From Nesterenkonia alkaliphila (GTDB lineage Bacteria > Actinomycetota > Actinomycetes > Actinomycetales > Micrococcaceae), in the NCBI RefSeq assembly GCF_009758175.1, contig NZ_WRPM01000007.1, forward strand, positions 1 to 64,000: a stretch of DNA of 64,000 nt, read 5' to 3'. The position numbers were made by a program, and so were the translations under genes. Below, in pieces: positions 8,788 through 17,486 of this stretch. Each line of letters begins with the position of its first letter. Positions within the stretch are counted from its first letter, which is position 1. The notes below the pieces were generated by a model that saw nothing but the letters and a program-made list of their open reading frames with translations, had not been told where the DNA came from and searched no databases.

Positions 8788-9504
8788 TCAGTCCAGGGTG
8801 ACAGTGGTTTGGTGGCCGGCTTGGGTGAAGCCCAGGCTGATGGCCATCCGCAAGGATCCTGGTGATTCGGCGGCGGCCCGCCACTGCGGGACCAGCCCCT
8901 CCACGAATGCCTCCTCCACGGCGACCGCTGCGGCGAACCGGCCCAGGCCCAGGCCGCGGTGGTCCGGTTGGGTGAGCACCCCGATGTGCCCCAGCACATC
9001 CTGCCAGGTGTCTCGGCCGGCTGCGGCCATCACCTCACCGGTGGCCTCTGCCACCACCGCCGCGGTCCACTCAGCCTGCTGAATCCCGGAGAGAGCCACG
9101 TCATCTGCAGGGCAGCGACTGCTCAGCTGACGGATATGCTCCGCCTCGAAGGAGACGGAGACCTTCTCCGAACCCTGGATCTCCGGCGGCTCCTCGCAAT
9201 AGAGCAGATGGGCCTCACCCAGCATGCGGGCCCCACGGTGATGCTCGCTGATGATTCCCAGCAGCCGTGACTCCAGGGCCAGTTCCTCATCAGGGACTCG
9301 GCGCGCGGCGGCGAGAACCTCCGGTGGCCCGTAGAGGGCAGTGCGGCCGAAGAGCTGAACCAAACTGACTGCCGCGGCGTCGTCGTTTCCTGCCTCGATC
9401 CGCTCACCGGGGGTGGCGGCGGCGAGGGCACCGTCCTGAAGCCCCAGGATCCGCGACCAGGCCAGCATGATGATCTGCTCGGTATGGTCGTCAAGTCCCG
9501 TCAT
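8788..9504 (-). CDS. GNAT family N-acetyltransferase
   Basis: 238 aa. The acetyl-CoA binding signature appears as TQPDHRGLGLGRFAAA (V/I-x-x-x-x-R-G-x-G-x-G/A) at about residues 180-195. The preceding beta strands carry DVALSGIQQAEWTAAVV and ATGEVMAA. The N-terminal ~100 residues are a poorly conserved helical region, so the substrate is unknown. Convergent with the pirin gene and divergent from the FMN reductase with only ~50 bp between starts. Confidence 0.8.
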   Translation of the reverse strand: MTGLDDHTEQIIMLAWSRILGLQDGALAAATPGERIEAGNDDAAAVSLVQLFGRTALYGPPEVLAAARRVPDEELALESRLLGIISEHHRGARMLGEAHLLYCEEPPEIQGSEKVSVSFEAEHIRQLSSRCPADDVALSGIQQAEWTAAVVAEATGEVMAAAGRDTWQDVLGHIGVLTQPDHRGLGLGRFAAAVAVEEAFVEGLVPQWRAAAESPGSLRMAISLGFTQAGHQTTVTLD

Positions 9505-9554
9505 GGACCCAGCGTACTCAGCCGGTGCATGGTTCGGGACGTTACGGTAGGAAT

Positions 9555-10094
9555 ATGGTGAAAATCGGGTACATCGTAGGAAGCCTTGCGCAGAACTCCA
9601 TCAACCGGAAGTTGGCGCAGGTGATCGTGGACCAGGCACCGCAGCAGGCGGAGCTGGTGGAGATCAACATCACTGAGCTGCCGCTCTATGACCGGCATAT
9701 GGATGCCGATTTCCCACAGGTGCTGCGCGAGTTCAAGGAGCAGGTAGCTGCGGTGGATGGGCTGCTGATCGTCTCCCCGGAGCACAACCAGTCATTCCCG
9801 GCACCGGTGAAGAACGCGATCGACGTGCTCTCCCGCCCGCCCAAGGAGGGGCAGCTGGCTGGTCTGAAGCTGGGCATTGCCGGCGCCTCGCCGGGGCGCT
9901 TCGGGACCATCAACGGTCAAGCGCAGATGCGGCAGTTCCTACCGCCCCAAGGGGTGAAGCTGATGGGCTCCCCGGTGCTGGCCGTGCAGGTCACCGGCGA
10001 GACATTCCACGAGGATGGCACCGCCGATGAGCAGACCACTGCGCGGGCGAGGAAGTACATTGACGCCTTCACCGAGTTCGTATCAGCCCGCTGA
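9555..10094 (+). CDS. NAD(P)H-dependent FMN reductase (flavodoxin-like fold)
   Basis: 179 aa from the ATG at 9555, chosen because MVKIGYIVGSLAQNSINRKL is the canonical first strand and phosphate loop; an in-frame start ten codons upstream adds only unconserved residues. Other family marks: ELPLYDRHMDADFP and the P-x-x-N loop region SPEHNQSFPAPVKNAIDVLSR, then GASPGRFGTINGQAQMR. The product probably reduces FMN or quinones with NAD(P)H in the cytosol. The promoter must lie in the 50 bp shared with the divergent GNAT gene. Confidence 0.9.
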   Translation: MVKIGYIVGSLAQNSINRKLAQVIVDQAPQQAELVEINITELPLYDRHMDADFPQVLREFKEQVAAVDGLLIVSPEHNQSFPAPVKNAIDVLSRPPKEGQLAGLKLGIAGASPGRFGTINGQAQMRQFLPPQGVKLMGSPVLAVQVTGETFHEDGTADEQTTARARKYIDAFTEFVSAR

Positions 10095-10107
10095 GGGTCA
10101 GCCGAGC

Positions 10108-10118
10108 ACGACGCCGCC
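10108..10118 (+). repeat. Intergenic copy of the recurrent 11-mer
   Basis: Exact ACGACGCCGCC in the gap between the FMN reductase and the AEC transporter. The rest of this ~95-bp gap shows only the downstream ribosome binding site. Confidence 0.5.
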
Positions 10119-10190
10119 GGCGGGCCGGATCTGCCGCGTTTCCTCACCAGGAGGAAGTCCCGCTGACCTGGAGAGAGGACCATTGACTCG

Positions 10191-11132
10191 GTGGGTGGGG
10201 TAGTTCTCGGCTTCAGCATCGTGGCGGTGATCGTTCTGATCGGGGTGGTTATCGCCGTAGTTGCCCGAGACAAAGCGGTGGCCATCCACAAAGGCTTGGT
10301 GCCGCTGGTGTACTACGTCACCAATCCCTGTCTGATGGTGGTGGTAGTGGCCGGCACGGACGTTCGCGTGGTTGCCGGGCTCTACACCCCATTAGCTCTC
10401 GCGATTGCGCTGCTGACGGCACTAGTCTTTGCCCTCATCTGTCTAGTGATGAAGCGTTCTGCCGCCGACACCGCGGTAGGGGCTATGGCCTCCTCCTACG
10501 CCAATGTAGGGAACATCGGTGTACCCGTGGCGATCTATGCCGTGGGCACCACAGCGCCCGTGGTGGCTTTCCTGCTGGCACAACTGCTGGTCCTGGCGCC
10601 GATGTACCTACTCATCTTTGGGGTCATCTCCCGTCGAGCTGCGAAGGACGAGCCAGGCGGCTCTCGGCTGAAGATGATCCTCTCCTCGGTGCTGAACCCT
10701 ACTACTGTGGGAGTAATCCTCGGAGCGGTGATCTCACTGATCGGAGTGAATCTCCCTGCTGTCCTCTGGGAGCCGGTGACGATGGTCGGTGAAGCCTCTA
10801 TCCCGCTGATGCTGATGATCTTCGGGATGGTGCTGGTGCGCAGCCATCCTTTCGCGCAGCGCAGCCGGATACCCGACAGTGTGCTGGCCACTCTCGGCAA
10901 GGTGGTCCTCATGCCCGCGATCGCACTACTCTTGGGCGGACCGGTGGCGGGGCTGGAAGGCACAGACCTGCTCGGGTTGGTAGCTATGGCCGCGCTGCCG
11001 ACCGCACAGAACGTGCTGCTGTTCGGCATGCACTACCGGATGCCTCAGACAGTAGCCAAGGACACAATCTTCGCCAGCTCCATTCTGGCCCTGCCCGTGA
11101 CGATCCTTGCTGCCGCGGTGATAGCTGTCTGA
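10191..11132 (+). CDS. AEC family transporter (auxin efflux carrier-type permease)
   Basis: 313-aa integral membrane protein with about ten hydrophobic segments in two five-helix halves, as in the AEC/malonate-malate permease family. Visible family features are the N-terminal VVLGFSIVAVIVLIGVVIA, SSYANVGNIGVPVAIYAVG in the first half and PLMLMIFGMVL in the second. It starts at a GTG behind GAGAGAGGA. The substrate is probably an organic anion but cannot be read from sequence. It is convergent with the rhamnose repressor gene and a LacI-type palindrome follows its stop, so it may belong to or border the rhamnose regulon. Confidence 0.85.
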   Translation: MGGVVLGFSIVAVIVLIGVVIAVVARDKAVAIHKGLVPLVYYVTNPCLMVVVVAGTDVRVVAGLYTPLALAIALLTALVFALICLVMKRSAADTAVGAMASSYANVGNIGVPVAIYAVGTTAPVVAFLLAQLLVLAPMYLLIFGVISRRAAKDEPGGSRLKMILSSVLNPTTVGVILGAVISLIGVNLPAVLWEPVTMVGEASIPLMLMIFGMVLVRSHPFAQRSRIPDSVLATLGKVVLMPAIALLLGGPVAGLEGTDLLGLVAMAALPTAQNVLLFGMHYRMPQTVAKDTIFASSILALPVTILAAAVIAV

Positions 11133-11134
11133 AA

Positions 11135-11148
11135 TGAAACCGCTTTCA
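11135..11148. promoter_or_regulatory. LacI-family operator-like palindrome TGAAACCGCTTTCA
   Basis: A near-perfect dyad close to the LacI/GalR consensus TGAAAGCGCTTTCA. It sits three bases after the AEC transporter stop, between two convergent genes, which is unusual for an operator. It could be an auxiliary looping site for the adjacent repressor or a chance match. Confidence 0.4.
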
Positions 11149-11191
11149 GGTTCATAACAACCTGGAGCACACCCCCAGGTGGTAGGAGATC

Positions 11192-12196
11192 TTAGGCCTG
11201 AGTCGACTCTCGGATGATCAGCTCGGGCTGGAAGACGGTGTGCTGGACCGGAGAGGCAGGGTCCTCGATGGCGCGCTGCAGCAGCTGGGCGGCGTGCTCT
11301 CCCATCTCGGCTGCGGGCTGGCGGATCGAGGTGATCGGAATCGTGGCATTGGCGGCGAACTCAATATCGTCATAACCGGCCAGCAGGATGTCCTGGGGCA
11401 CCGAGATTCCGGAACGCACCAGCACCTGCAGTACGCCCAGGGCCACCAGGTCGTTGGTGGCGAAGACCGCATCCGGCCGTTGCTTGGCCTCCCGGCTCAG
11501 CAGAGCCTCCGTGGCAGTGCGTCCCGCCGCGGCGTCCATGGCTGAAGTGGCGATGTACTCCACCGCAGCCTCAGCGCACTGGCGCACCCGCTGTTGAGCT
11601 CCGCGCAGCCGGTTCCGGACCTGGCGCAGCCCCTCCGGCCCTCCCACCACGGCAATCCGGGTCGCGCCCTGGGAGATGAGGTGGTCTGCAGCGAGCCAGC
11701 CGCCGCGCTCATCATCCACTGAGACCGAGGACAGTTCATCGGCCCCCGCCTTACGGTCAATGATCACCACCGGGATCCCGTTGCTCTTCAGCTTCCGCAG
11801 CCGCGGCAGCACATTGCCCACGGGGGCGATCAGGATCCCGGCTACCCGCTGCTGCTCGAACAGGTTCAAATACGTGACTTCCCGATCACTCTCCTGGGAG
11901 GAGTTGCCCAGCAGCAGCGGCCTGCCCAGATCCCGAAGATGTTGTTCGGCCCCACCGGCGACGTCGGTGAAGTAGGGGTTGGCGGCGTCGAGCACGATCA
12001 GCCCTACCGCCGGGTTGAACCCGGCGCGCAGCTGCCGGGCGGCGTCGTTGCGGACATAGCCGAGCTCCTCGATAGCCGCATGGACCTTGGCCAAGGTCCG
12101 TTCGGAGACCCGCTGCGGATGGTTCAGCGCGTTGGAGACCGTTGCGGGAGAGACCCCGGCCCGTTCCGCCACATCACGAACTTGAGCCATCGCCAT
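11192..12196 (-). CDS. LacI family repressor of the rhamnose operon
   Basis: Residues ~3-55 form a classic LacI HTH (VRDVAERAGVSPATVSNALN, hinge region following). A periplasmic-binding-protein-like effector domain follows, with VGLIVLDAANPYFTDVAGG, DAVFATNDLVALGVLQ and GYDDIEFA. Start placed at the ATG at 12196 (334 aa); an ATG at 12190 is also possible. Divergent from the rhamnose ABC importer operon, with a LacI-like operator just downstream of that operon's promoter. Inference: represses rha transport and catabolism until a rhamnose-derived inducer binds. Confidence 0.88.
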   Translation of the reverse strand: MAMAQVRDVAERAGVSPATVSNALNHPQRVSERTLAKVHAAIEELGYVRNDAARQLRAGFNPAVGLIVLDAANPYFTDVAGGAEQHLRDLGRPLLLGNSSQESDREVTYLNLFEQQRVAGILIAPVGNVLPRLRKLKSNGIPVVIIDRKAGADELSSVSVDDERGGWLAADHLISQGATRIAVVGGPEGLRQVRNRLRGAQQRVRQCAEAAVEYIATSAMDAAAGRTATEALLSREAKQRPDAVFATNDLVALGVLQVLVRSGISVPQDILLAGYDDIEFAANATIPITSIRQPAAEMGEHAAQLLQRAIEDPASPVQHTVFQPELIIRESTQA

Positions 12197-12242
12197 AGTG
12201 GATAACAATACCGCTGCTTTTCGGGAAGGCGGGCCGGGCGCA

Positions 12243-12297
12243 TTGACAGCTCAGTGACTCAGATCCTATGATCGGTGTCACTTATTGAATCGATTTA
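12243..12297 (+). promoter_or_regulatory. rha operon promoter with LacI-type operator
   Basis: TTGACA (12243-12248) and TATGAT (12267-12272) with an 18-bp spacer form a near-consensus sigma-70-type promoter. A palindrome TGAATCGATTTA with perfect core AATCGATT (12288-12295) lies about 15 bp downstream of the -10, where a bound repressor would block initiation or clearance. The repressor gene is divergent and adjacent. Confidence 0.7.
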
Positions 12298-12359
12298 CAT
12301 CGGAAGTCTGCCGACCTCTGAAGTATCGGTTACCACCATCATTCGTATCTGGAGGGTTC

Positions 12360-13889
12360 ATGGTCGCTGAGCAGACCTCGCCTGTCCTTGAACTCGAGGG
12401 TGTGCGCAAAACCTTCGGCAGTGTGACAGCGCTAGCTGAGGGCACTCTCACCGTGCACCCCGGTTCTGTGCATGCGCTCGTGGGCGAGAACGGCGCGGGG
12501 AAGTCCACGCTGATCAAAATCGTGGCCGGCCTGCATAAGCGGGACGCCGGGACCTTCCGGTTCCGGGGCAAAGAGGCCCAGTTCTCCTCCACCGCCGATG
12601 CCAAAGACGCCGGCATCGCCGTCATCTACCAGGAACCTACGCTGTTCCCTGACCTATCGGTCACGGAGAACATCTTCATGGGCCGGCAGCCGGTGGGCCG
12701 CAGCCGGCGCATCGACAAGCAGGCCATGGTCGATGAGGCCCAGCGCATTTTTGACCGGCTCGGCGTAGACCTGGACCCCCGCCGCCCAGCACAGGGGCTC
12801 TCCATCGCAGACCAGCAGATCATCGAGATCGCCAAAGCTATCTCCCTGGACGCACATCTGCTGATCATGGACGAGCCCACTGCTGCGCTTTCCGGCATGG
12901 AGGTTGAACGGCTCTTCACCGTGACCCGCAGCCTCAGGGATGAGGGGCGCGGCATCGTATTCATCTCCCACCGGTTCGACGAAGTCTTTGACCTGAGCGA
13001 CACCGTTACTGTGATGCGGGACGGCACCTATATCGGCACCGTGAAGACCGAGGAAACAAGTAATGATGAATTGGTCACCATGATGGTCGGGCGGGAAGTC
13101 ACCGAGCTCTTCCCCAAGACTCCCGCTGAGATCGGCGATGTGGTGCTCGAGGTCGAGGACCTCAACCGTACAGGCACCTTCCACAACGTCAGCTTCACCG
13201 TTCGGGCAGGAGAGATAGTGGGCCTGGCCGGCCTGGTCGGGGCAGGCCGCAGTGAGATCGCCCGCGCAGTCTTCGGTGTGGACCCCTACGACTCCGGCAC
13301 AGTGCGGCTCAACGGCAGGACGATCCCCAAGAACCGGCCCACTGCGGCTATCAACGCCGGGATGGCGCTGGTTCCTGAGGATCGCCGGCAACAGGGCCTG
13401 ATCCTGGAGTCCTCGGTGGGGCACAACATTGGAGCTGCCATTCGCAGCCGTCTGCAGAAGCTGGGCCTGATCACGCGGTCAACCGAGAACCGCGCTGCCG
13501 AACCCTGGGCCGGGCGACTGCAGGTCAAGACAGCGGCAATGTCCATGAACGCGGCCACCATGAGCGGAGGCAATCAGCAGAAGGTCGCCATCGCGAAATG
13601 GCTGGCCACCGATCCCAAACTGCTGATCATCGACGAACCCACCCGGGGAATCGACGTCGGGACCAAGTCCGAGGTCCACCGCCTGCTCTCCGAACTGGCC
13701 GGGGAGGGCCTGGCCGTGCTGATGATCTCCTCCGAGCTGCCCGAGGTGCTGGGCATGGCAGACCGGGTGCTGGTGGTCAGCGAGGGCCGGATCAGTGCGG
13801 AACTGGAGCGCAGCGAGGCCACTCCTGAAAAGGTGATGCACGCCGCCACAGCCCGGCACGAGCAAATCCGAGAGGGAGCTTCCGCATGA
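12360..13889 (+). CDS. rhaT: Rhamnose ABC importer, ATP-binding protein (tandem ABC domains)
   Basis: 509-aa ATPase of the CUT2 (ribose/rhamnose) class. The first domain has GENGAGKST (Walker A) and LLIMDEPTAALS (Walker B). The second has the degenerate Walker A GLVGAGRSE usual for this family, MSGGNQQKVAIAKWL (signature) and LIIDEPTRGIDVG. The start is the ATG behind GGAGGGTTC at 12360; upstream in-frame codons overlap the operator. Its stop overlaps the next gene (ATGA). Specificity is inferred from the downstream rhamnose genes. Confidence 0.92.
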   Translation: MVAEQTSPVLELEGVRKTFGSVTALAEGTLTVHPGSVHALVGENGAGKSTLIKIVAGLHKRDAGTFRFRGKEAQFSSTADAKDAGIAVIYQEPTLFPDLSVTENIFMGRQPVGRSRRIDKQAMVDEAQRIFDRLGVDLDPRRPAQGLSIADQQIIEIAKAISLDAHLLIMDEPTAALSGMEVERLFTVTRSLRDEGRGIVFISHRFDEVFDLSDTVTVMRDGTYIGTVKTEETSNDELVTMMVGREVTELFPKTPAEIGDVVLEVEDLNRTGTFHNVSFTVRAGEIVGLAGLVGAGRSEIARAVFGVDPYDSGTVRLNGRTIPKNRPTAAINAGMALVPEDRRQQGLILESSVGHNIGAAIRSRLQKLGLITRSTENRAAEPWAGRLQVKTAAMSMNAATMSGGNQQKVAIAKWLATDPKLLIIDEPTRGIDVGTKSEVHRLLSELAGEGLAVLMISSELPEVLGMADRVLVVSEGRISAELERSEATPEKVMHAATARHEQIREGASA

Positions 13890-14920
13890 GCACCGAGGCG
13901 CTTGCCAAACCCAGTCAGATGAGCGCTACCCAGCGGTTCGTCAGAGACATCTTCGCCTCACGCGAGATGGCCATCGTGCTGGTCATCCTGGCGGTCATCG
14001 CTACGGCTACCAGCCTGAATCAGAACTTTCTCTTCAGCACCCAGGGCTGGCGTGACCTTCTCCTGACACCCTCAATTCTGATGGTGCTGGCCGTCGGCTC
14101 AGCAATCGTGATCGTCACCCGCAACGTGGATCTCTCGGTCGGCTCAACCCTGGCCATCACTGCCTATATGACCGGCCGGCTCTTCATCGACTTCCCCGGC
14201 ATCCCGATCCCGGTGGTGATCCTCATCGGAATTGCCGTGGGTGCGGGACTGGGCCTGATCAACGGCGTACTGGTGGCATTCGGCAAGGTTCCTGCCCTGG
14301 TGGTGACCCTGGGCACCATGTACATCTACCGCGGCGTCGTACTCACATGGGCCGGCAGCGACCGGATCAACGCTTCTGACATGCCCCGTGAGTTCCTGCG
14401 CCTTGGGACCCTGCAGATCGGCACCATCCCGCTGCTGACCATCACCGCGCTGGTGGTGCTGCTCGCCGCCGCCTACTGGTTGGGTTCCACCCGAAGCGGC
14501 CGCGAGATGTACGCCATCGGTTCCAACCCCGAGGCCGCCACCCTCTACGGACTGCCCGCGACCAAGCGAATCATCGTTGCCTTCGTCATCGGTGGAGCTC
14601 TGGCCGGACTGGCCGGAGTCATGTACGCGGCACGCTACGGCACCGTCAGCGCCGGGGCCGGCATGACCTGGGAGCTCAACGCCATCGGCGCGGCCGTGAT
14701 CGGCGGTGTAGCCATCTTCGGCGGCTCCGGTACGGTCTGGGGCGCAGCCTTGGGCGCGATCCTGCTGATGACCATCAACCGCACCCTGCCGATCATCGGC
14801 GTCCCCGACTTCTGGCAGCGGGCCGTGGTCGGCGCGCTGATCATCGGAGCAATTGTCCTGGACAGGTACCTCGCCGCCAGACAGACGCGCAAACTTCAGG
14901 AAGCGAGGGATAAGACGTGA
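13886..14920 (+). CDS. rhaP: Rhamnose ABC importer, permease 1
   Basis: 344-aa membrane protein with about eight to ten hydrophobic helices of the BPD_transp_2 (CUT2) family. Family-typical stretches are GSAIVIVTRNVDLSVGS, ALVVTLGTMYIYRGVVL and AAVIGGVAIFGGSGTVWG. It overlaps the ATPase stop by 4 bp (ATGA) and the second permease by 4 bp (GTGA), implying translational coupling. With the second permease it forms the heterodimeric channel. Confidence 0.92.
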   Translation: MSTEALAKPSQMSATQRFVRDIFASREMAIVLVILAVIATATSLNQNFLFSTQGWRDLLLTPSILMVLAVGSAIVIVTRNVDLSVGSTLAITAYMTGRLFIDFPGIPIPVVILIGIAVGAGLGLINGVLVAFGKVPALVVTLGTMYIYRGVVLTWAGSDRINASDMPREFLRLGTLQIGTIPLLTITALVVLLAAAYWLGSTRSGREMYAIGSNPEAATLYGLPATKRIIVAFVIGGALAGLAGVMYAARYGTVSAGAGMTWELNAIGAAVIGGVAIFGGSGTVWGAALGAILLMTINRTLPIIGVPDFWQRAVVGALIIGAIVLDRYLAARQTRKLQEARDKT

Positions 14921-15993
14921 GCACCGCAACTCGCTCTGAAGAGCACAACCCCGCAGTAGACAAAGTCACGCTGGGAGAAGGCTCGCCACGCAAATACCGG
15001 CACTACCATCGCCCCTGGTGGTTCCGTGCCTTTATGACCACCGAGTTCCTGATCATCGCGCTGTTGGCGCTGGTGTGGATCTGGGCGAACATCTCGGTGG
15101 ACAACTTCTCCGGTCCACTGACTGTGCGCTACCTGCTGATGGACATTGCGCCTCTGATGATGATTGCGCTGCCCATGACGCTGATCATCATCACCGGGCA
15201 GATCGACCTCTCAGTGGCCAGCATCATGGGTCTCTCCTCGGTGGTGGTGGGCATAGCCCACGTGGAGTGGGGGCTCTCACTGCCGGCTGCCGGCGCCCTG
15301 GCCATCCTGGTCGGCATCGGGTGCGGAGCCTTCAACGGATTCTTCGTCGCCTACGTGAACCTGCCCTCGCTGGCAGTGACCATCGGCACCCTGGCGCTGT
15401 TCCGCGGGCTTGCGGTGGGACTGCTCGGCACCACGGCGCTGACCGACTTCGACCCGGAGTGGACCTCCCTGGCCACGGCCTCCATCGGTGAATCCCGGGT
15501 GCCCCTGGTGGTGGTGCCGATCATTGCTCTGATTGTGATCTTCGTGATCCTGCTGCACTTCACCCCCTTCGGCCGTGGTCTCTACGACATCGGCCACAAC
15601 GATCTCACCGCACGGTTCAGCGGCGTGAACGTGGCTCGCTCTCAGATGATCACGTTCATCCTTTCCGGAGCGGTCTCGGCCTTTGCCGGGATCTTCTACA
15701 CGCTGCGGTTCGGCAATTCACGCGGTGACAACGCCATGGGCCTGGAGCTTGAAGTGATTGCCGCTGTCCTGCTCGGCGGTGTACTGATCTTCGGCGGTCG
15801 CGGAGCCCTGCACGGGGTGATCGCCGGTGTGCTGCTCATCGGCGTCATATCCTCCGCGCTGCGGATGGAAGGCGTGACTGTCAACGTCATCAACATCATC
15901 ATCGGTCTGCTGCTGATCGCCTCGGTGATGACACCACAGATTGTCGCGGGCCTCCAACGATGGAGACCCAAAAAGAGAAAGGTAACACCATGA
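14917..15993 (+). CDS. rhaQ: Rhamnose ABC importer, permease 2
   Basis: 358 aa, same fold as the upstream permease, with a ~40-residue cytoplasmic N-terminus. Family marks: PMTLIIITGQIDLSVASIMG, LAVTIGTLALFRGLAVG and AVLLGGVLIFGGRGALHG. GTG start at 14917, overlapping the previous stop. The stop overlaps the receptor gene start. Paired permeases of this type are typical of rhizobial and actinobacterial rhamnose importers. Confidence 0.92.
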   Translation: MSTATRSEEHNPAVDKVTLGEGSPRKYRHYHRPWWFRAFMTTEFLIIALLALVWIWANISVDNFSGPLTVRYLLMDIAPLMMIALPMTLIIITGQIDLSVASIMGLSSVVVGIAHVEWGLSLPAAGALAILVGIGCGAFNGFFVAYVNLPSLAVTIGTLALFRGLAVGLLGTTALTDFDPEWTSLATASIGESRVPLVVVPIIALIVIFVILLHFTPFGRGLYDIGHNDLTARFSGVNVARSQMITFILSGAVSAFAGIFYTLRFGNSRGDNAMGLELEVIAAVLLGGVLIFGGRGALHGVIAGVLLIGVISSALRMEGVTVNVINIIIGLLLIASVMTPQIVAGLQRWRPKKRKVTP

Positions 15994-17039
15994 AGAGGAA
16001 CACCTTCAGCACTCGGGCGGCACTGACCGCCACCGGCATGGCCGCTGCCCTGGTCCTGGCCTCCTGCGGCGGGGACGACAGCGGAAACGGCAACGGCGAG
16101 GACAACGGGGGCGATGCTGAGGGCAGCGACCTGAGCATCACCTTTATCCCTACTGATTTAGGTAATCCCTATTTCGAAGCATCAAATACTGGTGCAGGGG
16201 AGGCTACAGAAGAATTTGGTGCATCGCTTTCTATTGTAGGCCCGCAAGAAGCAACACCAGATGCCCAAGTTGAGCACATCAACACTGCAGCGCAACAGGG
16301 GGAGGATGCGATTGCTATTGCCGCCAACGATGTATCTGCAGTTTGTGGGGCGCTCAACGAGGCCAGGGAGGTCGGGATCCCAGTGGTTACTTACGATTCA
16401 GATACTGATCCTGACTGCCGAGACTTATTTGTAAATCAAGCTAGTGCTGAAGGAATTGCTCGGGGACAGTTGGAATTAGTTTCTGATCAAATTGGAGGAG
16501 AGGGAAGAATCGCTATTTTGTCCGCGACTGCAAACTCTCCTAACCAAAATCAGTGGATTGCACTCATGGAGGAGGAGCTTGAAGCCAATTATCCAGAGAT
16601 CGAGTTGGTGGACATAGTCTATGGTGACGATGACGACCAGCGCTCTTTCGACCAAACCGCAGCCCTCCTGCAGTCCCATTCGGACCTGGATGCTATCGTT
16701 TCGCCGACCACTGTAGGGATTGCGGCAGCGTCTAGATATATTGCTGACTCGCCCTATGCAGGGGAGATAGTCATTACAGGCTTGGGAACGCCTAACCAGA
16801 TGCGTGAATATGTGGAATCTGGCGTAGTCGAGGCTTTCGCGTTGTGGAACCCGGAGGATCTGGGCTACCTCGCCGCCTGGGCCGCCTACGCGGTGGCTAC
16901 TGGTGAGATCGACGGCGAGGAGGGTGACACCTTTGAAGCTGGTCGCCTCGGTGAGTACACCGTGGGTGCAGACGGCGAGATCCTCCTGGGTGATCCCTTC
17001 GTCTTCGACGCCGACAATATCGACGATTTCGATTTCTGA
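15990..17039 (+). CDS. rhaS: Rhamnose ABC importer, substrate-binding lipoprotein (mosaic gene)
   Basis: Extracytoplasmic sugar receptor, 349 aa from the ATG at 15990 behind AAAGAGAAAGG. It has a lipoprotein signal with lipobox LASCGG, an acidic Gly/Asn-rich linker (GNGNGEDNGGD), then a periplasmic-binding fold (ITFIPTDLGNPYFEA, EDAIAIAANDVSAVCGALNEA). Odd feature: about 16142-16840 is clearly AT-richer with different codon choice (e.g. GAA, ATT, GCA), whereas both ends match the operon. This suggests replacement of the ligand-binding core by recombination with a lower-GC relative. The reading frame is intact. Confidence 0.9.
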   Translation: MKRNTFSTRAALTATGMAAALVLASCGGDDSGNGNGEDNGGDAEGSDLSITFIPTDLGNPYFEASNTGAGEATEEFGASLSIVGPQEATPDAQVEHINTAAQQGEDAIAIAANDVSAVCGALNEAREVGIPVVTYDSDTDPDCRDLFVNQASAEGIARGQLELVSDQIGGEGRIAILSATANSPNQNQWIALMEEELEANYPEIELVDIVYGDDDDQRSFDQTAALLQSHSDLDAIVSPTTVGIAAASRYIADSPYAGEIVITGLGTPNQMREYVESGVVEAFALWNPEDLGYLAAWAAYAVATGEIDGEEGDTFEAGRLGEYTVGADGEILLGDPFVFDADNIDDFDF

Positions 17040-17053
17040 TTCATATCAGCGAT

Positions 17054-17088
17054 GGGTGCCCGGCTGCACATCCCGCGGTCGGGCACCC
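17054..17088 (+). terminator. Intra-operon hairpin after rhaS
   Basis: Perfect 9-bp stem GGGTGCCCG/CGGGCACCC with a 17-nt loop in the 92-bp gap between the receptor and mutarotase genes, with no U-tract. The position suggests partial termination or mRNA stabilisation, giving more receptor than downstream enzymes. Confidence 0.5.
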
Positions 17089-17131
17089 AGCCAGCAGAGA
17101 CCACATAGAAGCGACACAGGGCAGAGGCAGT

Positions 17132-17479
17132 ATGCAACGAGTGTGTTTCCAGCTCCAGGTCAGACCTGACCGGCTGGATGAGTACAGGCAGCGGCACCGC
17201 AGCGTGTGGCCAGAGATGCTCAGAGCGCTGAAGCGCTCCGGGTGGCACAACTATTCGCTGTTTCTGCGCGAGGACGGTCTGCTGATCGGCTACCTGGAGA
17301 CGGACTCGCTCGATGCCGCCCAGGCCGCCATGGAGCGCGAGGAGGTCAACGCGCGCTGGCAGGCAGAGATGGCCGAGTACTTTGTGGAGCTCCAAGGTGC
17401 CCGCCCGGACACCGGGTTTGTGCAGCTGGAGGAAGTCTTCCACCTTGAGGATCAACTGGCAGCCCTGGAAGGGAACTAG
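17132..17479 (+). CDS. rhaU: L-rhamnose mutarotase
   Basis: Interconverts alpha and beta anomers of L-rhamnose before isomerisation. The 115-aa length and pattern fit the RhaU/RhaM dimeric alpha-beta barrel family: RVCFQLQVRPDRLDEYRQRH, VWPEMLRALKRSGWHNYSLF and MAEYFVELQ. The conserved His-Tyr region (H-x-x-V-W-P, then W-H-N-Y) is present. The isomerase start follows 7 bp after its stop. Confidence 0.92.
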   Translation: MQRVCFQLQVRPDRLDEYRQRHRSVWPEMLRALKRSGWHNYSLFLREDGLLIGYLETDSLDAAQAAMEREEVNARWQAEMAEYFVELQGARPDTGFVQLEEVFHLEDQLAALEGN

Positions 17480-17486
17480 AGGAGAT

